Source: Phytophthora colocasiae (taxonomy: Eukaryota > Oomycota > Peronosporomycetes > Peronosporales > Peronosporaceae). Taken from it: 64,000 nt of DNA. Positions 1 to 11,341 of the stretch are shown here, piece by piece. Under the pieces are notes generated by a model, which worked only from the letters and a program-made list of their open reading frames with translations, did not search any database and was not told the origin of the DNA. The stretch is from the NCBI GenBank assembly GCA_018806915.1, contig JAGKQI010000047.1, positions 744,001 through 808,000 on the forward strand, read 5' to 3'. How positions within the stretch are numbered: position 1 is the first letter of the stretch; the number at the start of each line of letters is the position of its first letter. Both the position numbers and the translations under genes were made by a program.

Positions 1-73
1 GACCACAGCTGGGGCGGCGCGTCTTCCGCGACGACTTGACCGCTTGCTCGCCATCCAGCAGATTCTCGAATGA
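1..73 (+). CDS. C-terminal end of an unidentified ORF, cut by the window edge
   Basis: An open frame runs from base 2 to a TGA at 71-73 and encodes about 23 residues ending in RRLDRLLAIQQILE. It has no start inside the window and I recognise no family. The next 200 bases contain small inverted repeats (for example around 219-235 and 248-262) like those in the hairpin-rich Gypsy elements further right. The fragment could therefore be the end of a retroelement polyprotein followed by LTR-like DNA. That is an inference from texture only. Confidence 0.25.
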   Translation, partial: TTAGAARLPRRLDRLLAIQQILE

Positions 74-282
74 GTGGCCCGTATCCACGATCAGCCTGAT
101 CCCCCTCCCCTGACCTGGTTTTGTGTTGTTTCCCGAAGGACCTCTCACACCTTATTTCTGGCAAGACACTTGATTAAAGTATACCAAGCCAATTTCTTAT
201 ATACTTCACACAATGTCGTAACTGACGACATAGCAGAATCAGGAAGTCGTAAGTGACGACGTCCGGAACCAAGGTGTTAAGT
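74..282. other. Non-coding stretch, possible LTR-like remnant
   Basis: No convincing ORF. The stretch ends abruptly near 280, where sequence homologous to 56431 onward (start of exon 2 of the M96-like gene B) begins. This is consistent with a mobile element having inserted into an M96-like gene copy and left its end here. Confidence 0.25.
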
Positions 283-1050
283 AAATGTGTCTTCTCCTCC
301 TATAAATTATGTATAAAAAAATAAGAAAAAATGTGAACCCTCTTCGCGACATGACTGGGCGTCCTCTTTTTGAGCCGACGGGTGCCGGAGGAGAACTTTC
401 GCCTGTGTCAGGTTCCGTCACGGTTGAGTGACAGGAAGGCCAGTGACCATCTTGATCGATGGGTCCAGCCTAAAGGAGGTTTTGTGCCCGAGGCTTTCCT
501 CCTAATAACAATCAATATTACTTTGCAATTTACCTTCTGCACAACAAGTCTCTTCCTTTCTTAACTCTTGCTGGAGAAAGAGAACACTCGACGCACCAAG
601 GAGACGCTGGAGTACCTGCACAACAACAAGGAGCAGGAAGACAAGACAAAGGACAAGCGTGAAAAGCTGCTACTCTTTTTTCTTCTTACGTTTCTTCGCG
701 GTACATGCAGCATCATCAGACGTAGACTCGTCGACACTAGTTAACGCCCGTTTGTTGTATATGTACAGTTGGGTAGAACGCTTGGTCGAGAGAGAAGAGG
801 ATCTCCTCCGTTAGAACCTTTCCTGTTGCCATCTTCTTGCTTTTATACCGAACTTAGCACGTACTTAGTGGGAAGACATAAACACTGATGTTGACGGCGT
901 AAATCGAAGCTGGGAAGGCCCGCAGATCAAAGAGCTGAAGAAGACATGTAGTCTACGGTACAGACTTTCTTCAGCTCTTTGATCGTAGGACGATCACAGT
1001 GTCCTATACATGTAATCAGGATTCCGTTCAGTAGTTTCTGAGCAAAGCCC
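283..1050 (-). pseudogene. Broken copy of M96-like gene B: exon 1 and upstream region, split by a ~300-bp insertion
   Basis: Bases 283-368 and 669-1050 align by eye with 56431-56990, which holds the start of exon 2, intron 1, exon 1 and the divergent upstream region of gene B. The start codon present at 56678-56680 is changed here (near 818), so the copy cannot start at the same place. About 300 bp (369-668) are inserted in the exon-1 equivalent. The insert has no recognisable domain; part of it could encode a charged helical stretch (around 575-655). The 18-bp inverted repeat of the promoter region is kept at 925-984. A third relic of the same unit lies at 28604-29093. Confidence 0.6.
925..984. 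repeat. 18-bp perfect inverted repeat (promoter-unit hairpin)
   Basis: GATCAAAGAGCTGAAGAA at 925-942 is the exact reverse complement of 967-984, separated by 24 nt. The same arms recur at 56776-56793 and 56878-56895 upstream of the intact RxLR1 gene, there with an 84-nt loop. Confidence 0.85.
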
Positions 1051-2110
1051 ATGATCCTGCCTTTATCCCAATCTCGCCGAAGTCAGGCCACAAACCAACC
1101 GCAATCCGCTACCCAATTTGCGTCTATTTTGACTCAACTCGATGCTGACCGTCAAGCGCAACGTGAAAGTATGTCTTCTGTGGTCATTGACCAGTCCAAC
1201 GATGAAACCGACTCGCCGTCACCGGTATACCATTCATTTCTCCTCGAGGATGCCGCTAACATTACGGCGATGACTAACTTCGCTCCTATTGAGTTTGAAC
1301 GCCTTTGGGGCTATCTCAGGAATCATCTAAGAGATAACTGGAATGTGGTTCGTGGCCGTAAGTGCGCTCAGCGCCCCATGGACGTGCTGTTCATGTTACT
1401 CACAACCCTGAAGCACTGTGGCAAATGGGATGTTGTAGCTGGCGTATTTAAGATTACACCTCCTATATTTCAAAAGACGATGCTGTCCTTCGCAACACTG
1501 CTCTCCCCGTACTTATACGAGAGGTTTGTCGTGTCCGCAGCAGACAAGTACGGCGTTCGCTTTTATGCTGTTGTGGGTAGGAGCTCGCTTTACGTACATT
1601 CCGTTTGGGACAACTTGTCCGGCAACACGATGCCTTCTACTCCTGCTGAACGTTACCCTAGCTTGTTTCTGACCCTACGAACGGCACTACACAACTCACT
1701 ATGCGCCGAAAATGTAGCAAGACTCCGCGAAAGCTCTGTGGATTGCAATGGTAGGCCATCAAACGAGAAATTTGCGCTCTCCTACCGGCCATCGGCTAAT
1801 AGTATCGGATAATTTTTACACCCGTCACACATTTGCCCAGGCCCTGCTGAAGTTTACTGACGGTGAGATTCACATATTGGGGACCGTGTGCATCAACTTG
1901 GTTAATAAGAGAAACAAACCAGAAGTTACAGCAGCAATCGACCGTGTGATGCTGGTGAGAGAGGTGGATGGGAACTTATTGCTGCAGTGGAACCAGAAGT
2001 AGGTTTACAGAAAAAGCAAAAAGCCCACCAACTGCACAGCGCCGAATTGCCAAAGCAAAGCGAACGCCGTTTGAGCCGACAATCGTCCACGTACAAATTG
2101 CTGGTAGTTA
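1051..2110 (+). pseudogene. Chimeric transposase relic: DDE_4-like N-terminal part joined to piggyBac-like part
   Basis: The first frame (1051-1812) contains a region FERLWGYLRNHL then DVLFMLLTTLKHCGKWDVV, which resembles the N-terminal part of oomycete Harbinger/DDE_4 transposases. From about codon 170 the text changes to KYGVRFYAVVG, VWDNLSGNT and AERYPSLF. It then continues in another frame (1748-2002) with LIVSDNFYTRHTFAQALL and IHILGTV. That last motif matches the piggyBac (DDE_Tnp_1_7) block carrying the second catalytic aspartate (DNFYT, then LLGTVR). Weak homology continues to about 2110. Frameshift and stops make it non-functional. The join of two families could be a real fusion family in oomycetes or the result of one element landing in another. 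I favour a mosaic relic. Confidence 0.6.
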
Positions 2111-3530
2111 AAGGGTTAATTGCGAAGTGATGGAACTGTCCTTAGTCGAACAGCAAAGCCCGAAGCGAGTTTAACGCCTACTTATGTCTGTAGATCGCGA
2201 TGAGCATTTGCCCGATGAACGATATCGGTGAGTTCTGGTCCGAGAGCTGCTTTCTAGGGCAGGCAGCGTTTATTAGACCTTTGTCTCACATTTTGGGAAT
2301 TACTCGAAATTTCTGACAAATCGCAGGAAGTCATCACACACCACAAAATAGGCCAACACATCGTTAAGTGCGTCTAGAATGTTCGACTGCGCGGTCTTCA
2401 ACCAAAGATTCTCAAATCGCTGCTCACCGAATCGAGTAGGTAGGAGTCGCTTAATACTGACTGAGTCGCCACACAAACGAAATGCCTCCGTCATTTCCTA
2501 ATTCGCCGCGTACCTTATCCTTCGCTATGGTATCCTCTCAGTGATCATAGCGTGCCCACGGGCAAGTAGCACGTCAGACGTCACTTCCGCAATCGGTCCT
2601 TGAATGTGACCTTGAAAAACAGAGAGAAAATTCCGTATTCACCAGCCACTTGCTCTGCCATGGATACGTTGAGACTGCTGTTGTCACGAAGTGAAACGAT
2701 GTTTGCATCGCCAATACGATCTGGATCTGTGTCACTACTGGTTTCAGCGTGCCTGGGCGTCTCTCGCAGCGCCAGCATTTCTGCAATACCGCTACACAGT
2801 ACTTCACCGTGGTCAAGATGTACACCGTCACCGACATGCTGGTCCGTTTCGCTCTCTTCGGCCTTGGCTGTCATCACGTTGCCAAACACGTCTTCTTCTT
2901 CGTGCTCCTCAGTTTCCACCTCCCTGTCGGACGTCAGTTCCTCGAGTCGGAGAGCATTGCAATTGCTTTGGAGGTTGTGGACGTGCTGATTTTTTTAAAT
3001 GCGCGCGGCGACAATAGAGGAACTCAAACTCTAATGAGCTTATACCGTGGGCGTGGGAGGGATACGAACTCCTGCAGATGGTTGTTAGAGGTCTACGGGG
3101 ACCACTACCGCCGTCGGTGTGAGCCAAAAGGGTTTCGGGCGACAAGATAGGCCAATAAAATCTATCTACTCGATCTGGTAGAGGTTCTTGAAGACCTCTA
3201 CCGTGCGTGGTAGCTAAAAGGGTTAACCCGACAGAGCTATATGGTGATATTCACGTCGTTTTAGCCAATAGGTGTCGTTTGCGGATTTCTCCCCTGGAAC
3301 GGTGATGAGCATGGCGGGAGGTCTTCCTTGCCGCCATTGGTCTCCAAGCGTTGATTTACGAGAGGGGGTAAGTGGCAGGGCACATTTTAGTGGCTTGACG
3401 ACCTTTTATTGCAAGGTAAACTTGTGAAATATGCTTCCAGAAGCGTAAAGCGTGCTGTCTTAACTTGATAATACAGTTATCTACTAGCTATCAAGGGCAA
3501 GAGCAGTAAGCAGAAGGCATCCGTTGGCAG
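2111..3530. other. No supportable gene; small acidic ORFs on the minus strand
   Basis: Two minus-strand frames (2300-2494 and 2581-2919) are open and could belong to one decayed gene. The second is acidic at its start (EEHEEEDVFG). I recognise no domain, and stops separate the frames. No terminal repeats or RNA genes were seen. Confidence 0.3.
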
Positions 3531-4415
3531 ATGACTGGCAAGAACACAGTACAGTCCCTGGTGTCGTCGAAAGTGGATTTGTATCCGGAAGAGCTGCGTT
3601 CGGCTCATGACCGGTCCGAGGACCTGCAGATGCTGGTGAAAGCCTTATCAGAGCTCACAGACTCCACCCATGCGCAATAAGACAAGACACTGGGAGATGT
3701 TAAGTCCAAGAAGGAGCTCATGGCAATGGCCGAAAGTCGCATGAAGCAAGCGGAGGACGAACGTTTTGGCCATCTGAGAGAAGCTAACGGAAATGCGGAA
3801 ACCGAAGGAGGAGGAAGTTGCTCTGTTGGATGCCCACGTGCAAAAGCTCCGCAATGAATTACATACGATTAACAAGGTATGGAGGTTGCAAGGGTTGGAA
3901 CTGATAATGTATTTACACATTAGCTTTTTGTTGACAGACCGCTTCGCACGAGTTGATGATGATTGATACGGATCTTAGGATGCACAAGCAAAGGCCCACG
4001 ACCAACACGCGGACGAGATGAAATTGTTGCTGGATCAAGCTTCCGCATTAGAACTGAATGCTACTAAAATGGCTCAGGGGCATCAAGAAGAAGAGGATGT
4101 ACTCCGCAAGAAGAAGTGCAAGATGGCAACCAAAGTTGCAGCGGTAGTAGAAAAGTTTGACGGCGAAATGGAGGCTATGGAAGGCGAGCTACGGACGCTC
4201 GAAGAGACCTTCCGAAACGAACGCGAGCAATGTGAACAGTTCAACGAGCATTTCCTCAAGGTATTTCTAGCCATTAACCCACGCGTAGCAACTTGGATGA
4301 CCAGCGAGACGAGCTTGGGTCCCCCTGCTAACCCGCGACACGAAGTCAATAGTTATAATAGCGGTTTCGTGTAGGAGAAAGTGGACAACCGGTGGCAGGA
4401 CTACTGGAGGTCTGG
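3531..4415 (+). pseudogene. Decayed coiled-coil protein, resembling dynein regulatory complex (IQCD/IQCG-type) subunits
   Basis: From ATG 3531 a helical, charged sequence runs through a TAA at about 3678 and a one-base frameshift near 3780, then into LLDAHVQKLRNELHTINK. A likely intron starts with GTATGG at about 3880 and ends TTGACAG near 3939. The next exon (about 3978-4260) encodes EMKLLLDQASALELNATKMA, EEDVLRKKKCKMATKV and KFDGEMEAMEGELRTLEE. A second intron may span 4261-4374, followed by EKVDNRWQDYW. The LRKKK...K...KFD..M pattern resembles the coiled-coil of flagellar nexin-dynein regulatory complex proteins DRC9/DRC10, which would act in the zoospore flagellum. The family call is from memory and tentative. 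The stop and frameshift are visible in the sequence, so this copy should be non-functional unless the start lies downstream. Confidence 0.4.
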
Positions 4416-4587
4416 CGTTAGTCGCCAGCTGGGTTAGTTTCCCTGGCTTAAAGTGACGGCTCAATATAGGTTCATCAGTGAGCATACATGTAGAAACGGA
4501 GTGTTTCAACTGTGGAAAAACCTTGGCTTAATGACTACAGATCGTATGGTATACAAATTCTAGTCAACCGGGGCCTTGTGGAAGAGA

Positions 4588-4790
4588 ATGGCAGATTTTT
4601 CTGATGAAGAAGATCGCCAGCTCGTCCAGCTAGCCGCGACGTACGTAAAAGCTGGACGCCGCGTCAAGTGATTGTTAGTGGCAGAAAAGATGAGACCACA
4701 GAAATGGAGCCCAGAGAAGCTTCAGAAACGTACCAAAACGCTCAAGCGACGACTAGGAACTGACTTTGTGGTGTTTCTTGCAAGCTTGTA
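4588..4790 (+). pseudogene. SANT/Myb-like domain fragment
   Basis: One frame reads FSDEEDRQLVQLAATYVKAG, then after a TGA continues LVAEKM...KWSPEKLQKRTKTLKRRLGTD. This is the three-helix SANT/Myb-like pattern often found beside transposases in oomycete genomes (an acidic-aromatic start, then aromatic/basic residues, then a run such as RLKTLKRRLG). The in-frame TGA around 4669 breaks it. It could be the DNA-binding partner of a lost DNA transposon. Confidence 0.45.
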
Positions 4791-5569
4791 GGACCTCTAG
4801 GCATATTGCGGTTGCAAACGCCTTCAGATACTAAAAATAAACTCCAGCCACAACAGACACGCGTTTCCGCGTGATGGTTAAGTGCCGAATCTTTCTCACT
4901 GAGCGATCAACTGCAGCGGTTTTTACTATACAACGGGCGGTATTTGCTACACCATTCGACTAGTCCTTGACTTCCTGTTAGGAGCGCATTATGTTTGTTC
5001 TATGGACTTGGTGTACGATGACGGTGAAATGTCGTTGCTCACAACTGGATATTGCTGGCATTTGGTGACGGCGTGCACCTGGTATTACGTTGCAGCAAAC
5101 ACGTTGAATGTACTGTCAAACGACGCTGATCGTCTGACGCACATATTCGGATGGTGCTGCTGTTTCAATCGTATCCGCGCATCTACTACTTCAGTATCGG
5201 AGGTGACGATATTGGCCCCAGGAGAATGGCGACGACCTCCATCAACGGACTACACGGTGCTCCAAAACAGAGAACGTCGCTGTATAGAACGCGTTACCTA
5301 GTGAGTCCAACGGAAGAACCAAGCGCTACAGGACGTCTTACTGGAGAAGGTGGATAAATAATTTCTGCATTTTTGGCTACACCGAACGCTTTCGAGCCTC
5401 TACACCTTTGCTTGACCAAGATGGTGCGACTCCAGTGCAAATCAGAATTTTTAAAATTATGAAAACGAAATGTTTTATTTGGCAAATCTGACATTATGAA
5501 CGGAATACAAAGTGGCGAAAACGCAGAGCGAAGTGACGCCACGGGGGAAACTCAAGTTCAAGTGCCGTA
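4791..5569. other. No recognisable gene
   Basis: Open frames up to 99 codons occur (for example 5002-5301 and 5151-5357) but have no recognisable domain, biased composition or homologue inside the window. Nothing further was seen. Confidence 0.3.
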
Positions 5570-6370
5570 CTCCATGTCTTCCATGCGCTCGGCGGCAGCA
5601 ACAGCACGCTGGCAATGCAGCGCCATCCTGTTCACGAGGCGCATGTTCATGCATACGATGCTGCGCTTAGCTGCACGCTCCAGAATGTCCATTCGCGCCG
5701 CCGCTATCGTCCCGCGTGGACGCGCCATGACCAGTCCATCCGAGACAAGGCAAGATCAGCCTTGATCTTGGCTTTCAAGACGCTGAAACACCCTTTATTA
5801 ATGCACCGCTACAGTTAGTATAATCCCGCAATTGAAAAGCAGCTAAGAATTAACGTACCTTCGATAGGGTTACACATAGGTAGGGAGCCAGCCGAAGCAG
5901 GACAAGATCATCGCGCTCAGTGATGAGGTCTTCGGTCTGGTTGTGGGCCGGGGCGTTGTCGACAACTACGACAACCTTATTTTTCCCTCAAAATGCTCGT
6001 TAAAGATCGTTGACGACTTGGTTCGCACGCATGCAGGCTCTTCGCCCACCTTGCCCTGCGGTTGAGCCACTTTGGCCTCGGGAGGTATCGTTTCGTCAAC
6101 ACATTTCTGAAGTGGCGAATATTCTAACGTGAAAGTTTAAAATCCTATCGTAAATTGTCTGGTTACTTCACCAGATTGCGCTGGCGTCGCACCATCTTGG
6201 TCGGGCAAAGGTGTAGATGAGCCAATTTTCCGTCCCCTTCGTCGTGTTGCTGGCTATCGTGATGATGTTCCTATTGGCGTTGCTCCGAGAGACAATGGAA
6301 ACGAACCGTTTGAGTTCCGCTGAATTGGCATTTTCACATAAATCACCTCCAATATAAGCTGGGCTATAGA
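5570..6370 (-). pseudogene. DDE_3 (Tc1/mariner superfamily) transposase relic
   Basis: Read on the minus strand, the block near 5985-5895 encodes KVVVVVDNAPAHNQTEDL and then LVLLRLAPY. This is the second catalytic Asp block of DDE_3 transposases. A short shift later it reads MCNPIE, the block with the catalytic Glu. A probable intron follows (GTACGT to AATAAAG, about 5864-5796). After it comes CFSVLKAKIKADLALSRMDW, and further down RLVNRMALHCQRAVAAAERM. Upstream (about 6190-6360) the frame RNIITIASNTTKGTENW may be the first catalytic strand region. Frameshifts and stops show decay. The neighbouring minus-strand hAT ends close to its 5' side, so one has probably inserted into the other. Confidence 0.65.
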
Positions 6371-8405
6371 CAGCAGCCTAGATTCCGCCATGCTCGCTTC
6401 GATCGTCAGTGTAGCTACGGTTAAACTTGCGAAACGACTTCAGTTCACAGATTGTTTGGACTGCATCATCTCCCAAACGTGCACGACGGCTGCTAAGAGC
6501 GATACTCGCTGCGGAAAATGCAATTTAGCTTGGAGCTGATGTGGCTGTGATTGCCAGAAAGTCGTGAGCCATGAGTTGGATCCGTGGATAGCCGTCACCC
6601 CGTGACACGGAACCAAGCGCACACATCTTTACTTTCCGTCATCTCGCTCATTCCTTCAGCAGCTAACCATCGATCCAGTTCTTGGGCGAATGAGTCATTG
6701 TGATTCTAGGACCCACCGTCGCTTGCATCCGCATCGATATCGCAATCTTGGCCAGCATTGTCAGTGGCAATTCCAGTACCAGTTCCGTCCTTATTAGTGC
6801 GGTGCGCGAGGGGGCCTCGAAGAGCCTTGCCTTTCTGATTTCTCGCTGACGGTGGCCCACGGTTTGGCTGTTGCTGAATCTGGAATTTCTCGCGATATTA
6901 CAAATTTAACTCGTCCTGAGTTTCTCGCTTGACGTCTACCAACACCGAGATGCTGCTTGGCCCTAGGGTCCAATATCGTTGCGATTCTTGCTTCTTGCGT
7001 GTTAACCTTCGGTGCGTATTCATCCAGCTTCGACTTCACTGTCGTAGCAAAGTTCAATCTCCGATCGTCTTGTGACTTCTCTATGGTGTCCGTAGCGTGA
7101 AAAAAATCGAATGACATGGAAAGCCAGCAAAAGAATCCCAAATGTTGGATATGTTGACGCAGATAGCATATCGGTGGCTTCCTTAATCGGTTCAAGAATG
7201 TCGTAAAGCGCTTCAACATATCCCCACCACTCCTCGGTAATCTCTTTAGCAAGACGGTCTATTGGGCCGATACTGAAACGCGTATATCCAGGCAGGTTTT
7301 TTCGCGAATTCGACGAAGTAACTCGGTCAAGGGCAACTTCAACATAATTAGGCTTCCCAGCATTATACATGTGTTGTTCAACCTCGTCACTGCATCCATC
7401 TTCAGAGTGATACGTGTGCACTAAGTCAGCACATACACGTTCCAAACCTTCGGTCAACTTTGTTGACTCGGTGATATTCTTGACGAGGTCTCGAAAATGG
7501 GACAGTAGTGTTGACTAAAGGAAATTTATCTAGCCCTTCCTTCACATCACGTGCGCAGTGCATCTTAGTTTGACAACGGTTGGAGTTGGCGCTCGTAAGG
7601 TTCCAGGTACACTCTCCACATAATTTGTCGGTCGCAAAAGACTGTTGACCTCGCGCTGCAAACGGTCGTTCAGAATAAGTATCATTGTCGTATTGTTTGA
7701 AGCATTGCCCGCTGTAACTGTCCAAATAGATGTAAGAAGCGAGAAGTCTATTTCCTTTACAGCACTTACCAAGTGTTCAGCGAGTCATTTGCCTGTACGT
7801 GGATACATCACTCGAGTAACAGCTATAATCACAGAACACACCCTCCAACTGCTATCAATAAAATGCATAACCATATAACCTCGTTGATCACCATATAACC
7901 CTGTTTCGAAGGTGATGTCCACAAATCAGTAGTAAAGCTAACTCGGTGACCATCACGTTCCTGACGGATTTCCACGCGAACATCCTCTTTTTCAATTTTC
8001 CAGTGAAGAATAACTTTTTTTCGAATCGTTTTCTGACAGGGGAACATTATAGTCAGGACGTAGAGACTTACAAAACTCCAGAAATGCATCTTGATCGACA
8101 ACAGCGAACGGCTGGGAGTTGGAGACAATCCACTAGTTTCTCGTCAGACTGCTTGGTGGCTTCCGGTGTCATGGCTTCAATACGGGCTCTCGTCTGCAGG
8201 GAAAATGTGCTAGAGACTTGTTCCTCAATGTCAATGCCGTAGATGTCAGCATGATGTTTGGCTAGGTGACCTTTAAAGATCGACGTTGAACGAGAACGCC
8301 AAACCTGAGTTTCTCCTTCCCTAGAACAGACCATGCACAGAAATTCACCAGAGCTTAGCTCATGATAAAGTTTAAAGCAGGTGACTCGTTCTTTCGCGTG
8401 CGTCT
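6371..8405 (-). pseudogene. hAT transposase relic A, all main domains recognisable
   Basis: On the minus strand the order is as follows. A BED-type zinc finger near 8370-8250 (FLCMVCSREGE, then STSIFKGHLAKHHADIYG). The hAT catalytic start RVSFTTDLWTSP near 7980-7945. A central region at 7457-7020 with WWGYVEALYDILEPIKEAT. The block EARIATILDPRAK near 6985. Finally a C-terminal hATC dimerisation block near 6600-6420 (YPRIQLMAHDFLAITATSAPS, a stop, then SAASIALSSRRARLGDDAVQ). Several frameshifts and stops interrupt it. The 5' non-coding side runs to a terminal inverted repeat at 9083-9099. No matching 3' terminal repeat was found to the left, so that end was probably lost at the junction with the DDE_3 relic. 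Confidence 0.75.
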
Positions 8406-8639
8406 TCGGTTAGAGGACCCGATGGAGGAAATAGTGGAGGCTGTGCCTGTGTCCCATCCTACGGACACGTAGTCGGTTAGTCGGTTTCTGTGTTCATAGA
8501 CACTGACACTAGCGCGAGCGGCGACTACGCAAGTTCCAGGGGTGAGACTGAATTACAGTGATGTTGTCTACGCCAGTTCCAGAGGACTGAGTTACAGTTC
8601 TGTTGTCTGATCTTAGTGATATTCATCTCTTGAAAATTA

Positions 8640-9082
8640 TAATACTACATCACATCAAACAGAGTCAGCAAATTTTACAGAGTTATTTCGTGATTTGATT
8701 CGCTCAAATTCTGGCCAATTGCGCTTTGGTTTAACCGGATTGAACCGTTCTAATTCGGTTTAGATTCGGATATTTTCATGACCGGTTCTAACCGGTGTGA
8801 TATTCGAATTGTATTCGGTTCAAACCGGTTATCCTCATCCATTTACATTCTCTATTCCCAATTAGCGACGTTTTTACAAATCCCTAGTATAACTGTGCTG
8901 GGACACACACGACTAGCAACTATCAGCGCCACGTGAGGCACTTAAATCGTGAGTGCGAAGTGATACATCAACGTTGAACGCAAGTGATGAATACTAGTTT
9001 TGAGTTCTGATTTAGCTGCAAATTATTGAAGTGCTATGGCAAAGTACTGCTGATATAGTACTGATTTACACTGCACACTCTA
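8640..9082. repeat. hAT 5' subterminal region with AACCGGTT-type and AGTACT motif clusters
   Basis: Between about 8730 and 8832 variants of AACCGG/CGGTT recur at least seven times, including ACCGGTTCTAACCGGTG at 8781-8797 and TTCGGTTCAAACCGGTT near 8814-8830. Closer to the terminus, AGTACT/AAGTAC cores occur several times (around 9044-9086). Subterminal repeats of this kind bind the transposase in hAT elements. That role here is inferred. Confidence 0.5.
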
Positions 9083-9107
9083 AGTACTCTTGACCCCTGG
9101 TTGTGCC
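9083..9107 (-). repeat. hAT terminal inverted repeat (9083-9099) with 8-bp flank GTTGTGCC
   Basis: AGTACTCTTGACCCCTG at 9083-9099 is the outward end of a hAT element (it reads CAGGGGTCAAGAGTACT on the minus strand, with the typical CAGGG start). The identical 17 bases lie at 26945-26961 in the same orientation. The 8 bases outside (9100-9107, GTTGTGCC) are the exact reverse complement of those outside the other copy (26962-26969, GGCACAAC). hAT insertions duplicate 8 bp, so the two ends look related by an inversion. Confidence 0.8.
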
Positions 9108-9306
9108 GTTAATTTTTTGTCGATATAAATGAAACACCAATCGCTTCCTTTAACCCTCCAGCCCGCATTGCGAGATACTCGCATTGTTACGGTGGTTTTA
9201 CGAGCTCGACTTGAGACGTAGTAAACACTTGGCGCCTGGTTGCTTGATAAGGGTGGCTCACATTTCTGTCTCTGGATTTGCGGCATTGGACTCACCCAGC
9301 GGCAGG

Positions 9307-11341
9307 ATGAGGTGTGCTAGTTTCCAGTGTGAAGCTGAAGAGTTGGAAGAGACTGCACCTTGCGCGACTTGCGGCCGATATGTACACCACCTTTGTAGCA
9401 ACGCGCTTCATGATCCTGGTGATATCTCCGTGAGGTATGTACATGTACTCGAAGTCAAATTGATGGACATAACCATATTTAATGCTCTCGATATTTTGTT
9501 TTAGGTTTTGTAGCGCTCTGTGCGTGTTCAGATGGCACACTACCAATACCTCTGAACAGAGCGATTTCTCCACTAGCCAACACAGCTCGGAGGGATTGTC
9601 GATGTCTGAAAGCCCAAGTGATGTCGATATATTAAGTTCTCAGTCAACGGACATTCCTTGCGCACAGACCTCAGTGGTGGAGGTAACTTACCCCACCCCA
9701 GATACACCATCGAGTATTGATGAGGCAACACCACCGGCTACTACGACGGAGAATGATACTTACAAAATCCCGACCTAAGTACTTCATTACCGCGCACTTG
9801 GGAAACGGGACAACGTGTGGAATGTGGCTCACGTTCTTGCTCTGCCAATTAAAAAAACTGGCGACGAAGCTGCTTCGACACACACCTCTGCACACTATGT
9901 GCTCAAGACTGTACTAGTACATGTAAGTCCAATGCATCAGCAGATGCTTGGATGGATGCATTGTATCGCTGGTCATCAACATCAAATGTTAAAATTCACA
10001 TGGGATCAAAACATCTGGATCATCTGGTTGGAAAAGAGCAACTAGCTAAGGCGGCGCTGCGGGCGAAACGAGTACTTTCTGCTGAAACAGATGCTGCTAA
10101 TGGCCATGGAGAAAAGCGTAGCCCACCTTCGTCAAATGAAGATATTCCGCGGAAGCGACAAGCACTACTCAACTCTTTGTGGGAAATAACAGAGCAGCAA
10201 CAGCTGAATATCCAAATTGCACAGTGGCTGATGAATGACGGTACGCCTTCTTAACTAAATACCGTAGATTGGCATAATCTTACCGTTTTCTAACCCGGTT
10301 TTGTTGTTGTCGTTGTCGTACAGGGCTTCCCAATAACACTGTCACAACGAAAAGCTTTAAGGCTATGATCCAAAGAGCCACTCGTAATAACAGCGATACG
10401 GTCCTCGCCGGAGAAACGTATCGCAGTCTTCTTGACGCTCAATTTTCTCGGGTTTGTGACATGGTGAAGCATCTATTGCTGAAGGAGTTTGAATCGAGCT
10501 CGATTTCTGAACCTTCATCACGATACGTGGGCGACAGGAGGTGGTAAGACTGGTGTAGTGGGTGGGAACGTCTGTGTGCTTCATCGATCGGTCGTGGGAA
10601 TTTCGGAACCTTGCGCTTCTCGTGACTGTTGCCACACAGCTATAAAGATGAAGACCTTGATATGTGAACGGGTGTTGAAGCTGTACGGGGTTGCCATTGA
10701 TTCGATGGCGCAGTTTACCATTTCGGATACAGCCTCCACGGCTAAGAAGACCTCGAGACTCTTTGACGACTCTATCCAGACGGACTGCACGATGCATCAG
10801 ATAAATTTGTGTCTAACGTATGGCATGGGCATGAATGAAAACTGGGAGACGATAACAGTGAAAGACCCGGACACTGGTATGGCTTCAAAGCTGAGGCGTA
10901 TCTGCACAGATGGTGGTGAGATTCCTGAAGGTGCTCCTCTTATTAAAAAAGTTCGTGATCTGAACAATTACTTCAACACATCACAGCGCACTGACTAGCG
11001 TCCAGGAATTGTTTGGGTTACCAACTCTGAAGCCCATTGTGGACTGCGATACACGCGTTGCATCAACGGTGACCCTTTTTACACGGACGATCATCAATTT
11101 TACCGCGTTCAAGTGCTACTTCCAAAACTGCGAGAAAGGAAATGATCCACCCGTTTTTGAGCAGCTTGGGTTTAGTGAATGGCACTTACTAACCGAGATG
11201 GAGGCTATCGCAAACGTTTTGGTAGACTTGGTTCTCGTAGAAAGTCAACGAAACGATTTGGTCTCTTCTGAGCTCATTGTAATGCTGAAGTTTGCTACGG
11301 GTTACACAGCGCTGGGCGCTATGGCTACATTAGTGTGGTAG
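9307..11341 (+). pseudogene. hAT transposase relic B, N-terminal and catalytic part
   Basis: From ATG 9307 a Cys/His-rich start (FQCEAEELEETAPCATCGRY, then VHHLC) is followed by a possible intron (GTATGTACATG at about 9436 to TTTTAG near 9505). A serine/threonine-rich linker and a BED-finger-like region follow (about 9815-10045, ending in SNVKIHMGSKH). The core (10489-10998) reads FLNLHHDTWATGGGKTGVVG, FTISDTASTAKKTSRLFDDS and QTDCTMHQINLCLTYGMG. After a one-base frameshift at about 10995 it continues (11009-11341) with LPTLKPIVDCDTRVASTVTL and WHLLTEMEAIANVL. This matches the oomycete hAT family. It stops abruptly at 11341, where the Gypsy nest begins. The missing C-terminal dimerisation block of the same family lies at 26463-26827. 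Confidence 0.7.

Noticed and set aside
2574..2989. Overlapping ORFs on both strands as genes
   Set aside because: Five frames are open at once, which is typical of compositional bias; none has a recognisable domain or a context supporting expression.
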